11,463 nt of DNA from an uncultured Eubacteriales bacterium (GTDB lineage Bacteria > Bacillota > Clostridia > Oscillospirales > Acutalibacteraceae): positions 1 to 11,463 of the forward strand of contig ONPH01000098.1 in the NCBI GenBank assembly GCA_900319655.1, written 5' to 3'. Under the pieces are notes generated by a model. The model did not search any database and was not told where the DNA came from. It worked only from the letters and a program-made list of their open reading frames with translations. Made by a program: the position numbers and the translations under genes. Below, piece after piece: positions 3,967 to 11,366 of this stretch. Each line of letters starts with the position of its first letter. Position 1 is the first letter of the stretch.

Positions 3967-6231
3967 TTGGATATGGGCGTTATCCCCGGCGCGGAGATCA
4001 CCGTGGTAAAGTACGCTCCCTTGGGCGACCCTGTGGAGCTGTTAATTCACGGCTACAAGCTCACGCTCAGAATTGACGACGCGGATAAAATCGAGGTTGA
4101 GCCTGTCGATAAAAAGGCGGAAGCTCCAAAGCCTAAAAAGAAGCATAAAAAAGCCGCTCACCCGGGACTTGGTGAAGGCGGAAGGTTCCACGAAAAAGGC
4201 AGCGAAAATCCTCTCCCCGACGGCACTCAGCTCACCTTTGCGCTTGTCGGCAACCAAAACTGCGGAAAGACAACTTTGTTCAACCAGCTGACCGGAGCTA
4301 ACCAGCACGTCGGCAACTTCCCGGGAGTTACCGTAGACCGCAAGGACGGCGTAATTAAAGGTCACCCCGATACGCTTGTTACCGACCTGCCGGGAATTTA
4401 CTCGATGTCGCCGTATTCGAGCGAGGAAATCGTATCGCGCAACTTTGTGCTTGAAGAAAAGCCAAAGGCGATTATAAATATTGTGGACTCAACAAACATC
4501 GAGCGCAACCTGTACCTGACGATGCAGCTGCTCGAGATGGACGTGCCGATGGTAGTGGCGCTCAATATGATGGACGAGCTGACCTCAAACGGCGGTTCAA
4601 TCGACGTAAACGAGATGGAGCTGCGGCTCGGCGTGCCTGTAGTGCCGATTTCCGCAGCAAAGGACGAGGGCGTTGACGAGCTTGTGCGCCACGCCGTGCA
4701 CATCGCTCATTATCAGGAAAAGCCCGTGCCGCAGGACTACTGCGACTCATCCCACAACGGCGGGGCGGTTCACCGCTGCCTGCACGGAATAAGCCACCTG
4801 ATTGAGGACCACGCGAAGAAGGCAGGTATCCCCCAGCGCTTTGCCGCGAGCAAGGTGATTGAAGGCGACGGGCTGATTATTAAGGCGCTTAAGCTCGAGC
4901 AAAACGAGCTTGAAATGATAGAGCACATTGTTTTGCAGATGGAAAAGGAACGCGGACTTGACCGCTCGGCGGCGATTGCGGATATGCGCTTTGGGTTTAT
5001 CGAGAGGGTATGCTCCGCGGCTGTGACCAAGCCGAGCGTGAGCAGGGAAAGCCTGCGTTCGGAGAAAATCGACAAAATCCTGACCGGTAAATTTACCGCC
5101 GTGCCGATGTTCATTTTGATTATGGGCTTGGTGTTTTTCCTGACGTTCAGCGTAATCGGCGGAAATTTGCAAAAGCTGCTGGGCTTGGGCATTGACAATC
5201 TGACAAGCGTTGTTGACTCGGCGCTGACAAGCGCAGGCGTAAACGACGTAATTCACGGGCTTGTAATCGAAGGAATTTTCAAGGGCGTAGGAAGCGTGCT
5301 GAGCTTTTTGCCGATAATCGTGACGCTGTTTTTGTTCCTGTCACTGCTCGAGGACAGCGGATATATCGCGCGTGTGGCGTTTTTTATGGACAAGGCTCTG
5401 CGAAAAATCGGACTATCGGGCAGGAGCATTGTGCCGATGTTAATCGGCTTCGGCTGTACCGTTCCTGCGGTTATGTCAACCCGAACCCTGCCGAGTGAGC
5501 GCGACAGAAAAATGACGATTTTGCTCACTCCGTTTATGAGCTGTTCGGCAAAAATGCCGATATATGCGTTTTTTGTAGACGCATTTTTTCCGAAATACAA
5601 GTGGCTGATTATGCTCGGCTTGTACATTCTCGGAATTTTAATCGGAATCGGAATGGCGCTGATTTTCAAAAGCACGCTGTTCAAGGGCGGCGCGGTGCCG
5701 TTCGTAATGGAGCTGCCAAACTACCGACTGCCCGGTGTACGCAACGTATCGCAGCTTTTGTGGGAAAAGGCTAAGGACTTCCTTTCAAGGGCGTTCACGG
5801 TAATTTTAATCGCGACAATTGTAATTTGGCTGTTGCAGAGCTTTGATTTGCGGTTCAGGCTTGTGAGCGACCCGGGCGAGAGCATACTGGCGAAAATTTC
5901 GGGACTGCTCGTGCCCGTGATGAACCCCCTCGGCTTGGGCGACTGGCGGATTTGCACCTCGCTGATAAGCGGATTTATGGCGAAGGAGAGCGTTGTTTCG
6001 ACCTTCAACGTGCTGTTCGGCAGCAACGTCGGTACAGTGCTCAATTCCGCCTCGGCGGTTTCAATGCTCGTTTTCTCGCTCCTGTACACCCCCTGCGTGG
6101 CTTCAATCGCCGCAATCAAGCGCGAGCTCGGAGTGCGCTGGTCGCTGGGAGTAGTGGTTTGGCAGTGTTTTATCGCGTGGATTGCCGCGAGCATTGCACA
6201 CCTGATTATGATATTGATTACAGGCGGTTAA
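3967..6231 (+). CDS. feoB: FeoA-FeoB fusion, ferrous iron transporter
   Basis: FeoB imports Fe2+ across the inner membrane, gated by its cytoplasmic G domain; FeoA is its small SH3-like partner, here fused at the N-terminus. Counting from the TTG at 3967: FeoA remainder 1-46 (DMGVIPGAEITVVKYAPLGDP), a Lys/Pro-rich linker to about 85, then the G domain with G1 GNQNCGKTT (95-103), G2 Thr122, G3 DLPG (140-143), G4 NMMD (200-203) and G5 ISA (228-230). The membrane part from about 375 to 754 carries the conserved GFGCTVPAVMSTRTLPSERDR and FMSCSAKMPIYAFF blocks. The TTG at 3967 is only the first legal start codon left in the frame; homology reaches back to about 3895, so the true protein is about 24 residues longer or the gene has lost its start. 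The stop abuts the next ATG directly. A normal-looking transporter apart from the start. Confidence 0.93.
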   Translation: MDMGVIPGAEITVVKYAPLGDPVELLIHGYKLTLRIDDADKIEVEPVDKKAEAPKPKKKHKKAAHPGLGEGGRFHEKGSENPLPDGTQLTFALVGNQNCGKTTLFNQLTGANQHVGNFPGVTVDRKDGVIKGHPDTLVTDLPGIYSMSPYSSEEIVSRNFVLEEKPKAIINIVDSTNIERNLYLTMQLLEMDVPMVVALNMMDELTSNGGSIDVNEMELRLGVPVVPISAAKDEGVDELVRHAVHIAHYQEKPVPQDYCDSSHNGGAVHRCLHGISHLIEDHAKKAGIPQRFAASKVIEGDGLIIKALKLEQNELEMIEHIVLQMEKERGLDRSAAIADMRFGFIERVCSAAVTKPSVSRESLRSEKIDKILTGKFTAVPMFILIMGLVFFLTFSVIGGNLQKLLGLGIDNLTSVVDSALTSAGVNDVIHGLVIEGIFKGVGSVLSFLPIIVTLFLFLSLLEDSGYIARVAFFMDKALRKIGLSGRSIVPMLIGFGCTVPAVMSTRTLPSERDRKMTILLTPFMSCSAKMPIYAFFVDAFFPKYKWLIMLGLYILGILIGIGMALIFKSTLFKGGAVPFVMELPNYRLPGVRNVSQLLWEKAKDFLSRAFTVILIATIVIWLLQSFDLRFRLVSDPGESILAKISGLLVPVMNPLGLGDWRICTSLISGFMAKESVVSTFNVLFGSNVGTVLNSASAVSMLVFSLLYTPCVASIAAIKRELGVRWSLGVVVWQCFIAWIAASIAHLIMILITGG

Positions 6232-6378
6232 ATGAATATTTTTGACATTTTGATTATCGCGGCAATTGCCGTTGTTGTGATTATCGCGGTGATTGTGATT
6301 ATAAAAAGAAAAGGCAAGGGCTGCAGCGGCTGCTGTGACGGCTGTTCGGCAAACTGTAAATACAGAGATAAACAATGA
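6232..6378 (+). CDS. FeoB-associated Cys-rich small membrane protein
   Basis: This 48-residue protein starts at the base after the feoB stop codon. Residues 5-24 form one hydrophobic membrane helix (FDILIIAAIAVVVIIAVIVI). KRKGKG follows, suggesting a cytoplasmic C-terminus by the positive-inside rule. The tail is Cys-rich with CSGCCDGCSANC (31-42), five cysteines in all. This is the layout of the FeoB-associated Cys-rich family found after feoB in many Firmicutes, thought to assist iron transport (possibly by metal binding). Its TGA overlaps the next gene's ATG by 4 bases (ATGA), which implies translational coupling. Confidence 0.87.
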   Translation: MNIFDILIIAAIAVVVIIAVIVIIKRKGKGCSGCCDGCSANCKYRDKQ

Positions 6379-8885
6379 AGAAAAAGATAACTCTCGGAAT
6401 TCTCGCGCACGTGGATTCCGGCAAAACCACCCTGTCCGAGGCTATGCTCTACTGCTCGGGCAGTATTCAGCGGCTGGGCAGGGTTGACCACAAAAATTCA
6501 TTTCTCGACACGTTCGCGCTCGAACGCTCTCGCGGAATTACAATATTCTCAAAGCAGGCGGTGTTCCCCTTCGGCAACACCGAATTTTACCTGCTCGACA
6601 CCCCGGGACACGTGGATTTTTCCGCCGAGACGGAACGCGCACTCAGGGTGCTCGACTATGCGGTGCTTGTCATCAGCGGAACAGACGGCGTTCAAAGCCA
6701 CACCCAAACGCTCTGGAAGCTGCTGAAAAAGTACAATGTGCCGTGCTTTATCTTCGTCAACAAAATGGACTTGGACGGAGCTGACAAGGACGAGGTTTTA
6801 AAGCAATTAAAGCAAAAGCTGAGCGACAACTGCGTCGATTTTGAAAGCCCCGGCACCGAGCAGTTTTATGAAAACGCCGCGCTGTGCTCCGACGAGCTGT
6901 TAAACGAGTATTACGACAGCGGAGAGCTGAGTTTGGAGAGCATTTCGCGCGAGATAAAAAGGCGCAAAATCTTTCCGTGTATGTTCGGCTCGGCGCTGAA
7001 GCTTGACGGCGTAGAGCAGTTTATGAACTGCCTTGACCGCTGCGCCGAACAGCCCGAATACCCTGAGAAATTCGGCGCGAAGGTGTATAAAATTTCCGAG
7101 GACAGCAAGGGCGCACGGCTGACGTTTATCAAGGTCACGGGCGGAGCGCTGAATGTCCGCGAGGTTCTAAAAAGCGAAAAGAATGTTGACGGCGAAAAGG
7201 TCGGGCAAATCCGCATTTACTCGGGCGATAAATTCACCCAAACCGACCGCGCCGAGGCAGGCACGGTCTGCGCGGTTACGGGCATTAACTTTGCGCGCCC
7301 GGGCGACGGCTTGGGAATTGAAAAAAGCGCAACTCAGCCGTTTTTGGAGCCGGTGCTCACCTACCGCCTTGAACTCCCCGATTGCATTGACGAGCACACC
7401 GCAATGCAGAAAATGAAAATGCTCGAAAATGAGGATCCGACCTTAAACGTAGTGCTCAGCGAACGCGGAGAAATCCTTGTTCAGCTGATGGGCGAAATCC
7501 AGCTTGAGGTTTTGCAGAGCATAATACAGGAGCGCTTTGGGTTTGAAGTAAATTTCGGTAAAGGAAATATAATTTATAAAGAAACGATAAAAAACACCGT
7601 CGAGGGCGTGGGACATTTTGAACCCCTGCGCCACTACGCCGAGGTTCACCTGATATTAAAGCCGCTCAAAAGCGGAAGCGGTCTGGTGTTCAAATCCGAC
7701 TGCCGCGAGGACAGCCTTGACAAAAACTGGCAGAGGCTTATCCTCACCCATTTGTACGAAAAAACTCATATCGGAGTGCTGACGGGCTCTCCGGTTACGG
7801 ATATGGAAATTTCGCTTGTCTCGGGCAGGGCTCACGCAAAGCACACCGAGGGCGGCGACTTCCGCCAAGCCACTTACAGAGCCGTCCGTCAGGGCTTAAT
7901 GACTGCCGAAAGCGTACTGCTCGAGCCTGTTTACGACTTCACTTTGGAACTTCCGAATGAATGTGTCGGCAGGGCGATGACGGATATTCAGCGTATGAGC
8001 GGAACAATCAACCCTCCCGAACAGCAGGGCGATACGGTGATACTGACAGGCACAGCGCCTGCTTCCGAAATGCGCGGTTACACGCGCGAGCTAAACGGCT
8101 ACTCAAAGGGCAGGGGCAGGCTGAGCTGTTCGCTGAAGGGCTACGAGCCTTGCCATAACGCCGATGAGATTATCGCGGAATTCGGCTACAATCCCGAGGC
8201 TGACACCGACAACCCCTGCGACTCGGTTTTCTGCTCTCACGGCGCAGGGCATAACGTAAAGTGGGACAAGGTGCGCGGATATATGCACCTGCCGTCCGCT
8301 CTCGAAAGCACCGCTAAGGCTGAGGAAGTCACCTACAGCGCGGTTGAAGCTCACACGCTTGACCGCTACAAAAACGAAAAGGACATCTTTGCTCTCGACA
8401 AGGAGCTTGTCAGGATTTTTGAGCAGACCTACGGCAGTGCGGGCAAGTCAAAGCAAAGCGCGGTTAAGCGGCACTTTAAGGCGGAGAACATTCCGCAAAA
8501 GTCAAAAGCCTACAAAAAGCCGCCAAAGTTTGACGGCACGGAGTATGTGCTTGTGGACGGCTACAACGTGATTTTCTCGTGGGAGAACCTAAAAAAGCTC
8601 AGCGAGGGAAGCATTGACACCGCGAGGAACGCGCTGATAAATATTCTCTGCAACTTTCAGGGCTACCGCAAATGCGAGTTGATTTTGGTATTCGACGCGT
8701 ACCGCGTACCCGGCAACCGCGAGATTGAAAAGGTAAACGGCATTACAATCGTCTACACCAAGGGAGCCGAGACCGCCGATATGTACATAGAAAAGGCGTC
8801 GTACAATAGTTACCTCCGACGGAATGGAACAGCTGATAATACTGGGCAACGGCGCGTTACGCGTACCGTCAAGCGCGTTTTATGA
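6375..8885 (+). CDS. TetM/EF-G-like translation GTPase fused to a YacP-type NYN nuclease domain (C-terminus frameshifted)
   Basis: The N-terminal ~640 residues form an EF-G-type GTPase of the TetM/ribosomal-protection branch: G1 AHVDSGKTT (11-19), RGITI (53-57), DTPGH (75-79), NKMD (129-132) and SAL (206-208), then domains II-V. TetM-type proteins remove tetracycline from the ribosome, but the domain IV tip motif YSPVSTPAD of TetM is replaced here by HAKHTEGGDF, so resistance should not be assumed. After a linker, an NYN/YacP-like nuclease domain (PIN-like fold) starts at about 722 with VDGYN (Asp728), FDAYR (Asp774) and TADMYIE (Asp802). After Tyr810 the frame is wrong and the last 26 residues are not homologous; the true C-terminus is in the +1 frame up to 8937. 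The gene overlaps the upstream small ORF by 4 bases and has no obvious promoter of its own. The GTPase part is intact; the nuclease domain is probably inactive unless the shift is an error. Confidence 0.87.
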   Translation: MKKKITLGILAHVDSGKTTLSEAMLYCSGSIQRLGRVDHKNSFLDTFALERSRGITIFSKQAVFPFGNTEFYLLDTPGHVDFSAETERALRVLDYAVLVISGTDGVQSHTQTLWKLLKKYNVPCFIFVNKMDLDGADKDEVLKQLKQKLSDNCVDFESPGTEQFYENAALCSDELLNEYYDSGELSLESISREIKRRKIFPCMFGSALKLDGVEQFMNCLDRCAEQPEYPEKFGAKVYKISEDSKGARLTFIKVTGGALNVREVLKSEKNVDGEKVGQIRIYSGDKFTQTDRAEAGTVCAVTGINFARPGDGLGIEKSATQPFLEPVLTYRLELPDCIDEHTAMQKMKMLENEDPTLNVVLSERGEILVQLMGEIQLEVLQSIIQERFGFEVNFGKGNIIYKETIKNTVEGVGHFEPLRHYAEVHLILKPLKSGSGLVFKSDCREDSLDKNWQRLILTHLYEKTHIGVLTGSPVTDMEISLVSGRAHAKHTEGGDFRQATYRAVRQGLMTAESVLLEPVYDFTLELPNECVGRAMTDIQRMSGTINPPEQQGDTVILTGTAPASEMRGYTRELNGYSKGRGRLSCSLKGYEPCHNADEIIAEFGYNPEADTDNPCDSVFCSHGAGHNVKWDKVRGYMHLPSALESTAKAEEVTYSAVEAHTLDRYKNEKDIFALDKELVRIFEQTYGSAGKSKQSAVKRHFKAENIPQKSKAYKKPPKFDGTEYVLVDGYNVIFSWENLKKLSEGSIDTARNALINILCNFQGYRKCELILVFDAYRVPGNREIEKVNGITIVYTKGAETADMYIEKASYNSYLRRNGTADNTGQRRVTRTVKRVL

Positions 8886-8937
8886 CGAGGTTAAGCAGGC
8901 AGAGGAAGAAATCAGAAAAATCATTTCAGAGAGTTAA
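8805..8937 (+). pseudogene. Out-of-frame 3' end of the NYN nuclease domain
   Basis: In the +1 frame this stretch reads TIVTSDGMEQLIILGNGALR (from about 8803) followed by VPSSAFYDEVKQAEEEIRKI and a TAA at 8935-8937. TSDGMEQ...GNGA is the normal end of YacP-like NYN domains, with the last acidic active-site residue in TSD. Between IEK (residues 804-806) and TSD only about 5 residues remain where relatives have about 15. A deletion of roughly 29 bases (a 3n+2 length) would explain both the loss and the frameshift. Confidence 0.8.
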
Positions 8938-9135
8938 GAGTTTAGTGTTTAGAGTTGAGAGTTGAGAGTTTAGAGTTTAATAGTAGGGGCGTTCTTAGCA
9001 CAACGGCAACCCTTTTGTCACTTCGTGACATTTCCCCTGATAGGGGAATCACCCATGTGTCCGCCCGATAAAAAGCCTCCCCCGTTCAAAAAAACGGGGG
9101 AGGTGGCATTTTGCTTGCAAAATGACGGAGGGGGC
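8938..9135 (-). repeat. Composite palindromic repeat, copy M (inverted)
   Basis: The copy starts with six heptamers of the GAGTTTA/GAGTTGA type (8938-8979) directly after the TAA at 8935-8937. A 48-bp hairpin module follows (9002-9049), then hairpin 2 (9076-9085 with 9094-9103, 8-base loop), hairpin 1 (9107-9114 with 9117-9124, loop TT), and the end ACGGAGGGGGC at 9135. Hairpins 1 and 2 are the reverse complement of copy L; their stems are conserved and their loops changed. No ORF in it. Confidence 0.8.
9002..9049 (+). repeat. 48-bp hairpin module, first copy
   Basis: It starts AACGGCAACCC and contains TGTCAC-TTC-GTGACA and TTCCCCT-GAT-AGGGGAA hairpins. It matches 9239-9286 at 46 of 48 positions; both differences fall in the second hairpin's loop. 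In direct orientation with its partner, although the host repeats M and R are inverted to each other. Confidence 0.85.
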
Positions 9136-9197
9136 AGACGTTTCCGCAAACGACACGTTATGAAATGCAACGGATAAATCGCGTTGGCACATACGCC
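9136..9197. other. Spacer between the two head-to-head repeats
   Basis: No gene is seen. It holds CGTTTCCGCAAACG, a short imperfect palindrome (CGTTT/AAACG), and nothing else I can interpret. Confidence 0.4.
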
Positions 9198-9369
9198 GCC
9201 CCCTCAGTCAGCTAAAGCTGACAGCTTTTTCTGGCGAAAACGGCAACCCTTTTGTCACTTCGTGACATTTCCCCTAACAGGGGAATTTCCCATAGCTTAC
9301 GCGATGGGGGAGCCTTTAAATTTATAACGAACGTTTCCTATAAATAATTAAACTCTAAACATTAAACTC
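9198..9369 (+). repeat. Composite palindromic repeat, copy R
   Basis: It starts with GCCCCCTC like copy L. Hairpin GTCAGC-TAAA-GCTGAC (9207-9222) follows, then the second 48-bp module (9239-9286), a reduced hairpin CCCAT...ATGGG, and a right flank (CTTTAAAT...AACGTTTCCT...AATAATTAAACTC) that closely matches copy L. It ends in three heptamers (TAAACTC, TAAACAT, TAAACTC; 9349-9369). With copy M it forms a 432-bp block (8938-9369) bounded by inverted heptamer arrays. Confidence 0.78.
9239..9286 (+). repeat. 48-bp hairpin module, second copy
   Basis: The partner of 9002-9049: same two stems, loop AAC in place of GAT in the second hairpin. Confidence 0.85.
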
Positions 9370-9379
9370 TAAAAAAGGC

Positions 9380-9408
9380 TTGATTAACCCCTTAACTTTT
9401 GCTATAAT
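9380..9408 (+). promoter_or_regulatory. SigA promoter of the flavodiiron gene
   Basis: TTGATT (9380-9385), 17 bases, TATAAT (9403-9408), with TGC before the -10 (extended -10). It starts 10 bases after the last repeat heptamer, so the repeat block stops just short of the promoter. The start of transcription would be near 9415, about 37 bases before the ATG at 9452. Confidence 0.85.
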
Positions 9409-9436
9409 AAAAATGTTTATAAAAATCCTAAAATAC

Positions 9437-9444
9437 AAGGAGGA
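9437..9444 (+). promoter_or_regulatory. Strong ribosome binding site that fixes the flavodiiron start
   Basis: AAGGAGGA lies 7 bases before the ATG at 9452 and decides against the longer frame opening at 9380. Confidence 0.85.
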
Positions 9445-9451
9445 AATTTCA

Positions 9452-11278
9452 ATGCAAATTACCAATGATATCAAGTATATCGGCGTTAACGACCACAAAA
9501 TTGATTTGTTCGAGGGTCAGTATGTTGTACCCGAGGGTATGGCTTACAACTCTTATGTTATCCTCGACCAGAAGATTGCGGTTATGGACACCGTAGACCG
9601 CAACTTTAAGAACGAGTGGCTTTCAAAGCTCGAGATGACTCTCGGCGAGAGAAAGCCCGACTATCTTGTTGTTCAGCACATGGAGCCCGACCACAGCGCA
9701 AACATCAAGAACTTTATGGATTTATATCCCAACGCAAAGATTGTATCTTCCGCAAAGGCTTTTGTGATGATGAAAAACTTCTTCGGCACTGACTTTGAGG
9801 ACAGACAGATTGTCATTAAGGAAGGCGACACCCTTGAGCTCGGCAAGCACGTGCTCAACTTTGTAGCCGCTCCTATGGTTCACTGGCCTGAGGTAATGGT
9901 TACCTACGACAGCACCGACAAGGTTCTTTTCTCTGCCGACGGCTTCGGAAAGTTCGGCGCTGTTGACAACGGAATTTCAAGCTTTATTAAAAAGGCCGCA
10001 GGCGTTGAGGACGACTGGGCTTGCGAGGCAAGACGTTACTACATCGGCATTGTAGGCAAGTACGGCGCTCAGGTTCAGAACCTGCTCAAAAAGGCTGCTA
10101 ACCTCGACATTCAGATTATCTGTCCGCTCCACGGCCCTGTTCTCACCGAGAACCTCGGCTACTATATCGGACTGTACAACACATGGTCGTCCTACTCCAC
10201 CGAGACCGACGGCATTATGATTGCCTACACCTCGGTTTACGGCAACACCAAAAAAGCTGTTATGAAGCTTGCCGATATGCTCAAGTCAAAGGGCTGCCCC
10301 AAGGTTGTTGTTAACGACCTTGCGCGCGAGGATATGGCAGAGTGCGTTGAGGACGCTTTCCGCTACGGCAGAATTGTACTCGCGACAACTACATATAACG
10401 CAGAAATTTTCCCCTTTATGCGCGAATTCATCAACCACCTCACCGAGCGCAACTTCCAGAACAAGACAATCGGTCTTATCGAGAACGGCTCATGGGCTCC
10501 GCTTGCGGCCAAGACTATGAGAAAAATGTTAGAGGGCTGCAAGAACATCACCTTTACCGACAACACCGTAAAGATTATGTCCGCTCTTAACGACGAGAGC
10601 ACCGCTCAGCTTGAAGCGCTTGCCGACGAGCTTTGCAAGGACTATATGGCTCAGAACGCCGACACCGCGAACAAAAACGACCTCACCGCGCTGTTCAACA
10701 TCGGCTACGGTCTGTATGTTGTTACCTCGAACGACGGCAAAAAGGACAACGGACTTATCGTTAACACCGTTACCCAGGTTACAAACTCTCCCAACCGCAT
10801 CGCCGTTTGCATTAACAAGCAGAACTACTCGCACCACGTAATTCAGGAAACAGGCAAGATGAACGTTAACTGCCTGTCGGTAGACGCTCCGTTCAGCGTG
10901 TTTGAGAACTTCGGCTTCCGGAGCGGAAGAAACACCGACAAGTTCAAGGACTGCCAGCCGCTTAAGAGCGACAACGGACTTGTTTTCCTCCCCCACTACA
11001 TCAACTCGTTTATGTCGCTTAAGGTAGAGCAGTACGTTGACCTCGACACTCACGGAATGTTCATCTGCGAGGTAACAGAGGCAAGAGTGCTCTCCGACAA
11101 GGAGACTATGACCTACACCTACTACCAGAACAACGTTAAGCCCAAGCCCGAAACCGACGGCAAAAAAGGCTGGGTATGCAAGGTTTGCGGATATATTTAT
11201 GAAGGCGAGGATTTACCCGAGGACTTCATCTGTCCGCTGTGCAAGCACGGTGTAGCTGACTTTGAGCCGATAGAGTAA
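9452..11278 (+). CDS. fprA: Flavodiiron protein (FprA type) with flavin reductase and rubredoxin domains
   Basis: Flavodiiron proteins reduce O2 to water and/or NO to N2O in the cytoplasm of anaerobes. The 608 residues hold four modules. A metallo-beta-lactamase-like diiron domain (1-250) has all ligands: His76, Glu78, Asp80, His81 (HMEPDH), His144, Asp163 and His227. A flavodoxin domain (255-400) binds FMN (YTSVYGNTKKAV). A flavin-reductase-like split barrel (about 410-562) follows, and last a rubredoxin (572-608) with CKVCG (576-579) and CPLC (594-597). The electron path is probably flavin reductase and rubredoxin to FMN to the diiron site, so one chain may carry out the whole NAD(P)H-to-O2/NO reaction. 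The ATG at 9452 is chosen because AAGGAGGA (9437-9444) sits 7 bases upstream; the in-frame TTG at 9380 is the -35 box. O2 versus NO preference cannot be read from the sequence. Confidence 0.95.
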   Translation: MQITNDIKYIGVNDHKIDLFEGQYVVPEGMAYNSYVILDQKIAVMDTVDRNFKNEWLSKLEMTLGERKPDYLVVQHMEPDHSANIKNFMDLYPNAKIVSSAKAFVMMKNFFGTDFEDRQIVIKEGDTLELGKHVLNFVAAPMVHWPEVMVTYDSTDKVLFSADGFGKFGAVDNGISSFIKKAAGVEDDWACEARRYYIGIVGKYGAQVQNLLKKAANLDIQIICPLHGPVLTENLGYYIGLYNTWSSYSTETDGIMIAYTSVYGNTKKAVMKLADMLKSKGCPKVVVNDLAREDMAECVEDAFRYGRIVLATTTYNAEIFPFMREFINHLTERNFQNKTIGLIENGSWAPLAAKTMRKMLEGCKNITFTDNTVKIMSALNDESTAQLEALADELCKDYMAQNADTANKNDLTALFNIGYGLYVVTSNDGKKDNGLIVNTVTQVTNSPNRIAVCINKQNYSHHVIQETGKMNVNCLSVDAPFSVFENFGFRSGRNTDKFKDCQPLKSDNGLVFLPHYINSFMSLKVEQYVDLDTHGMFICEVTEARVLSDKETMTYTYYQNNVKPKPETDGKKGWVCKVCGYIYEGEDLPEDFICPLCKHGVADFEPIE

Positions 11279-11281
11279 TTG

Positions 11282-11327
11282 AGCTAAATTTGCCTTCGGC
11301 AAGCTAAATTCGCTTCGCGAGCTGATT
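11282..11327 (+). repeat. Tandem mini-hairpins after the flavodiiron gene
   Basis: Two units of about 20 bases begin with AGCTAAATT (11282 and 11302), and a third begins with AGCTGATT (11320). The first two carry TTGCC-TTC-GGCAA (11290-11302) and TCGC-TTC-GCGA (11310-11320). Stem bases differ while pairing is kept. They start 4 bases after the stop. There is no real T-tract, so a classic terminator is doubtful. Confidence 0.6.
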
Positions 11328-11366
11328 AAAATTAAACTACATAACAAAACAGGCTGTTGGCAGAAA

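Noticed and set aside
4747..5256. Long minus-strand ORFs antisense to feoB (also 5253-5684 and 5721-6194)
   Set aside because: These are by-products of codon bias in feoB. They show no ribosome binding sites and no recognisable domain, and their composition is low in complexity.
6375..8885. Acquired tetracycline resistance gene tet(M)/tet(W)/tet(O)
   Set aside because: The domain IV tip motif differs, the protein carries an extra nuclease domain, and it sits in a chromosomal-type iron operon; no conjugative element genes are nearby.
8938..9369. CRISPR array
   Set aside because: The repeats are 7-bp units without spacers, or long hairpins in mixed orientation, and no cas gene is present.
9380..9451. 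Extended N-terminus of the flavodiiron protein from a TTG start
   Set aside because: The TTG is part of the -35 box, the segment holds the -10 box, and a strong AAGGAGGA precedes the ATG at 9452, where family homology begins.
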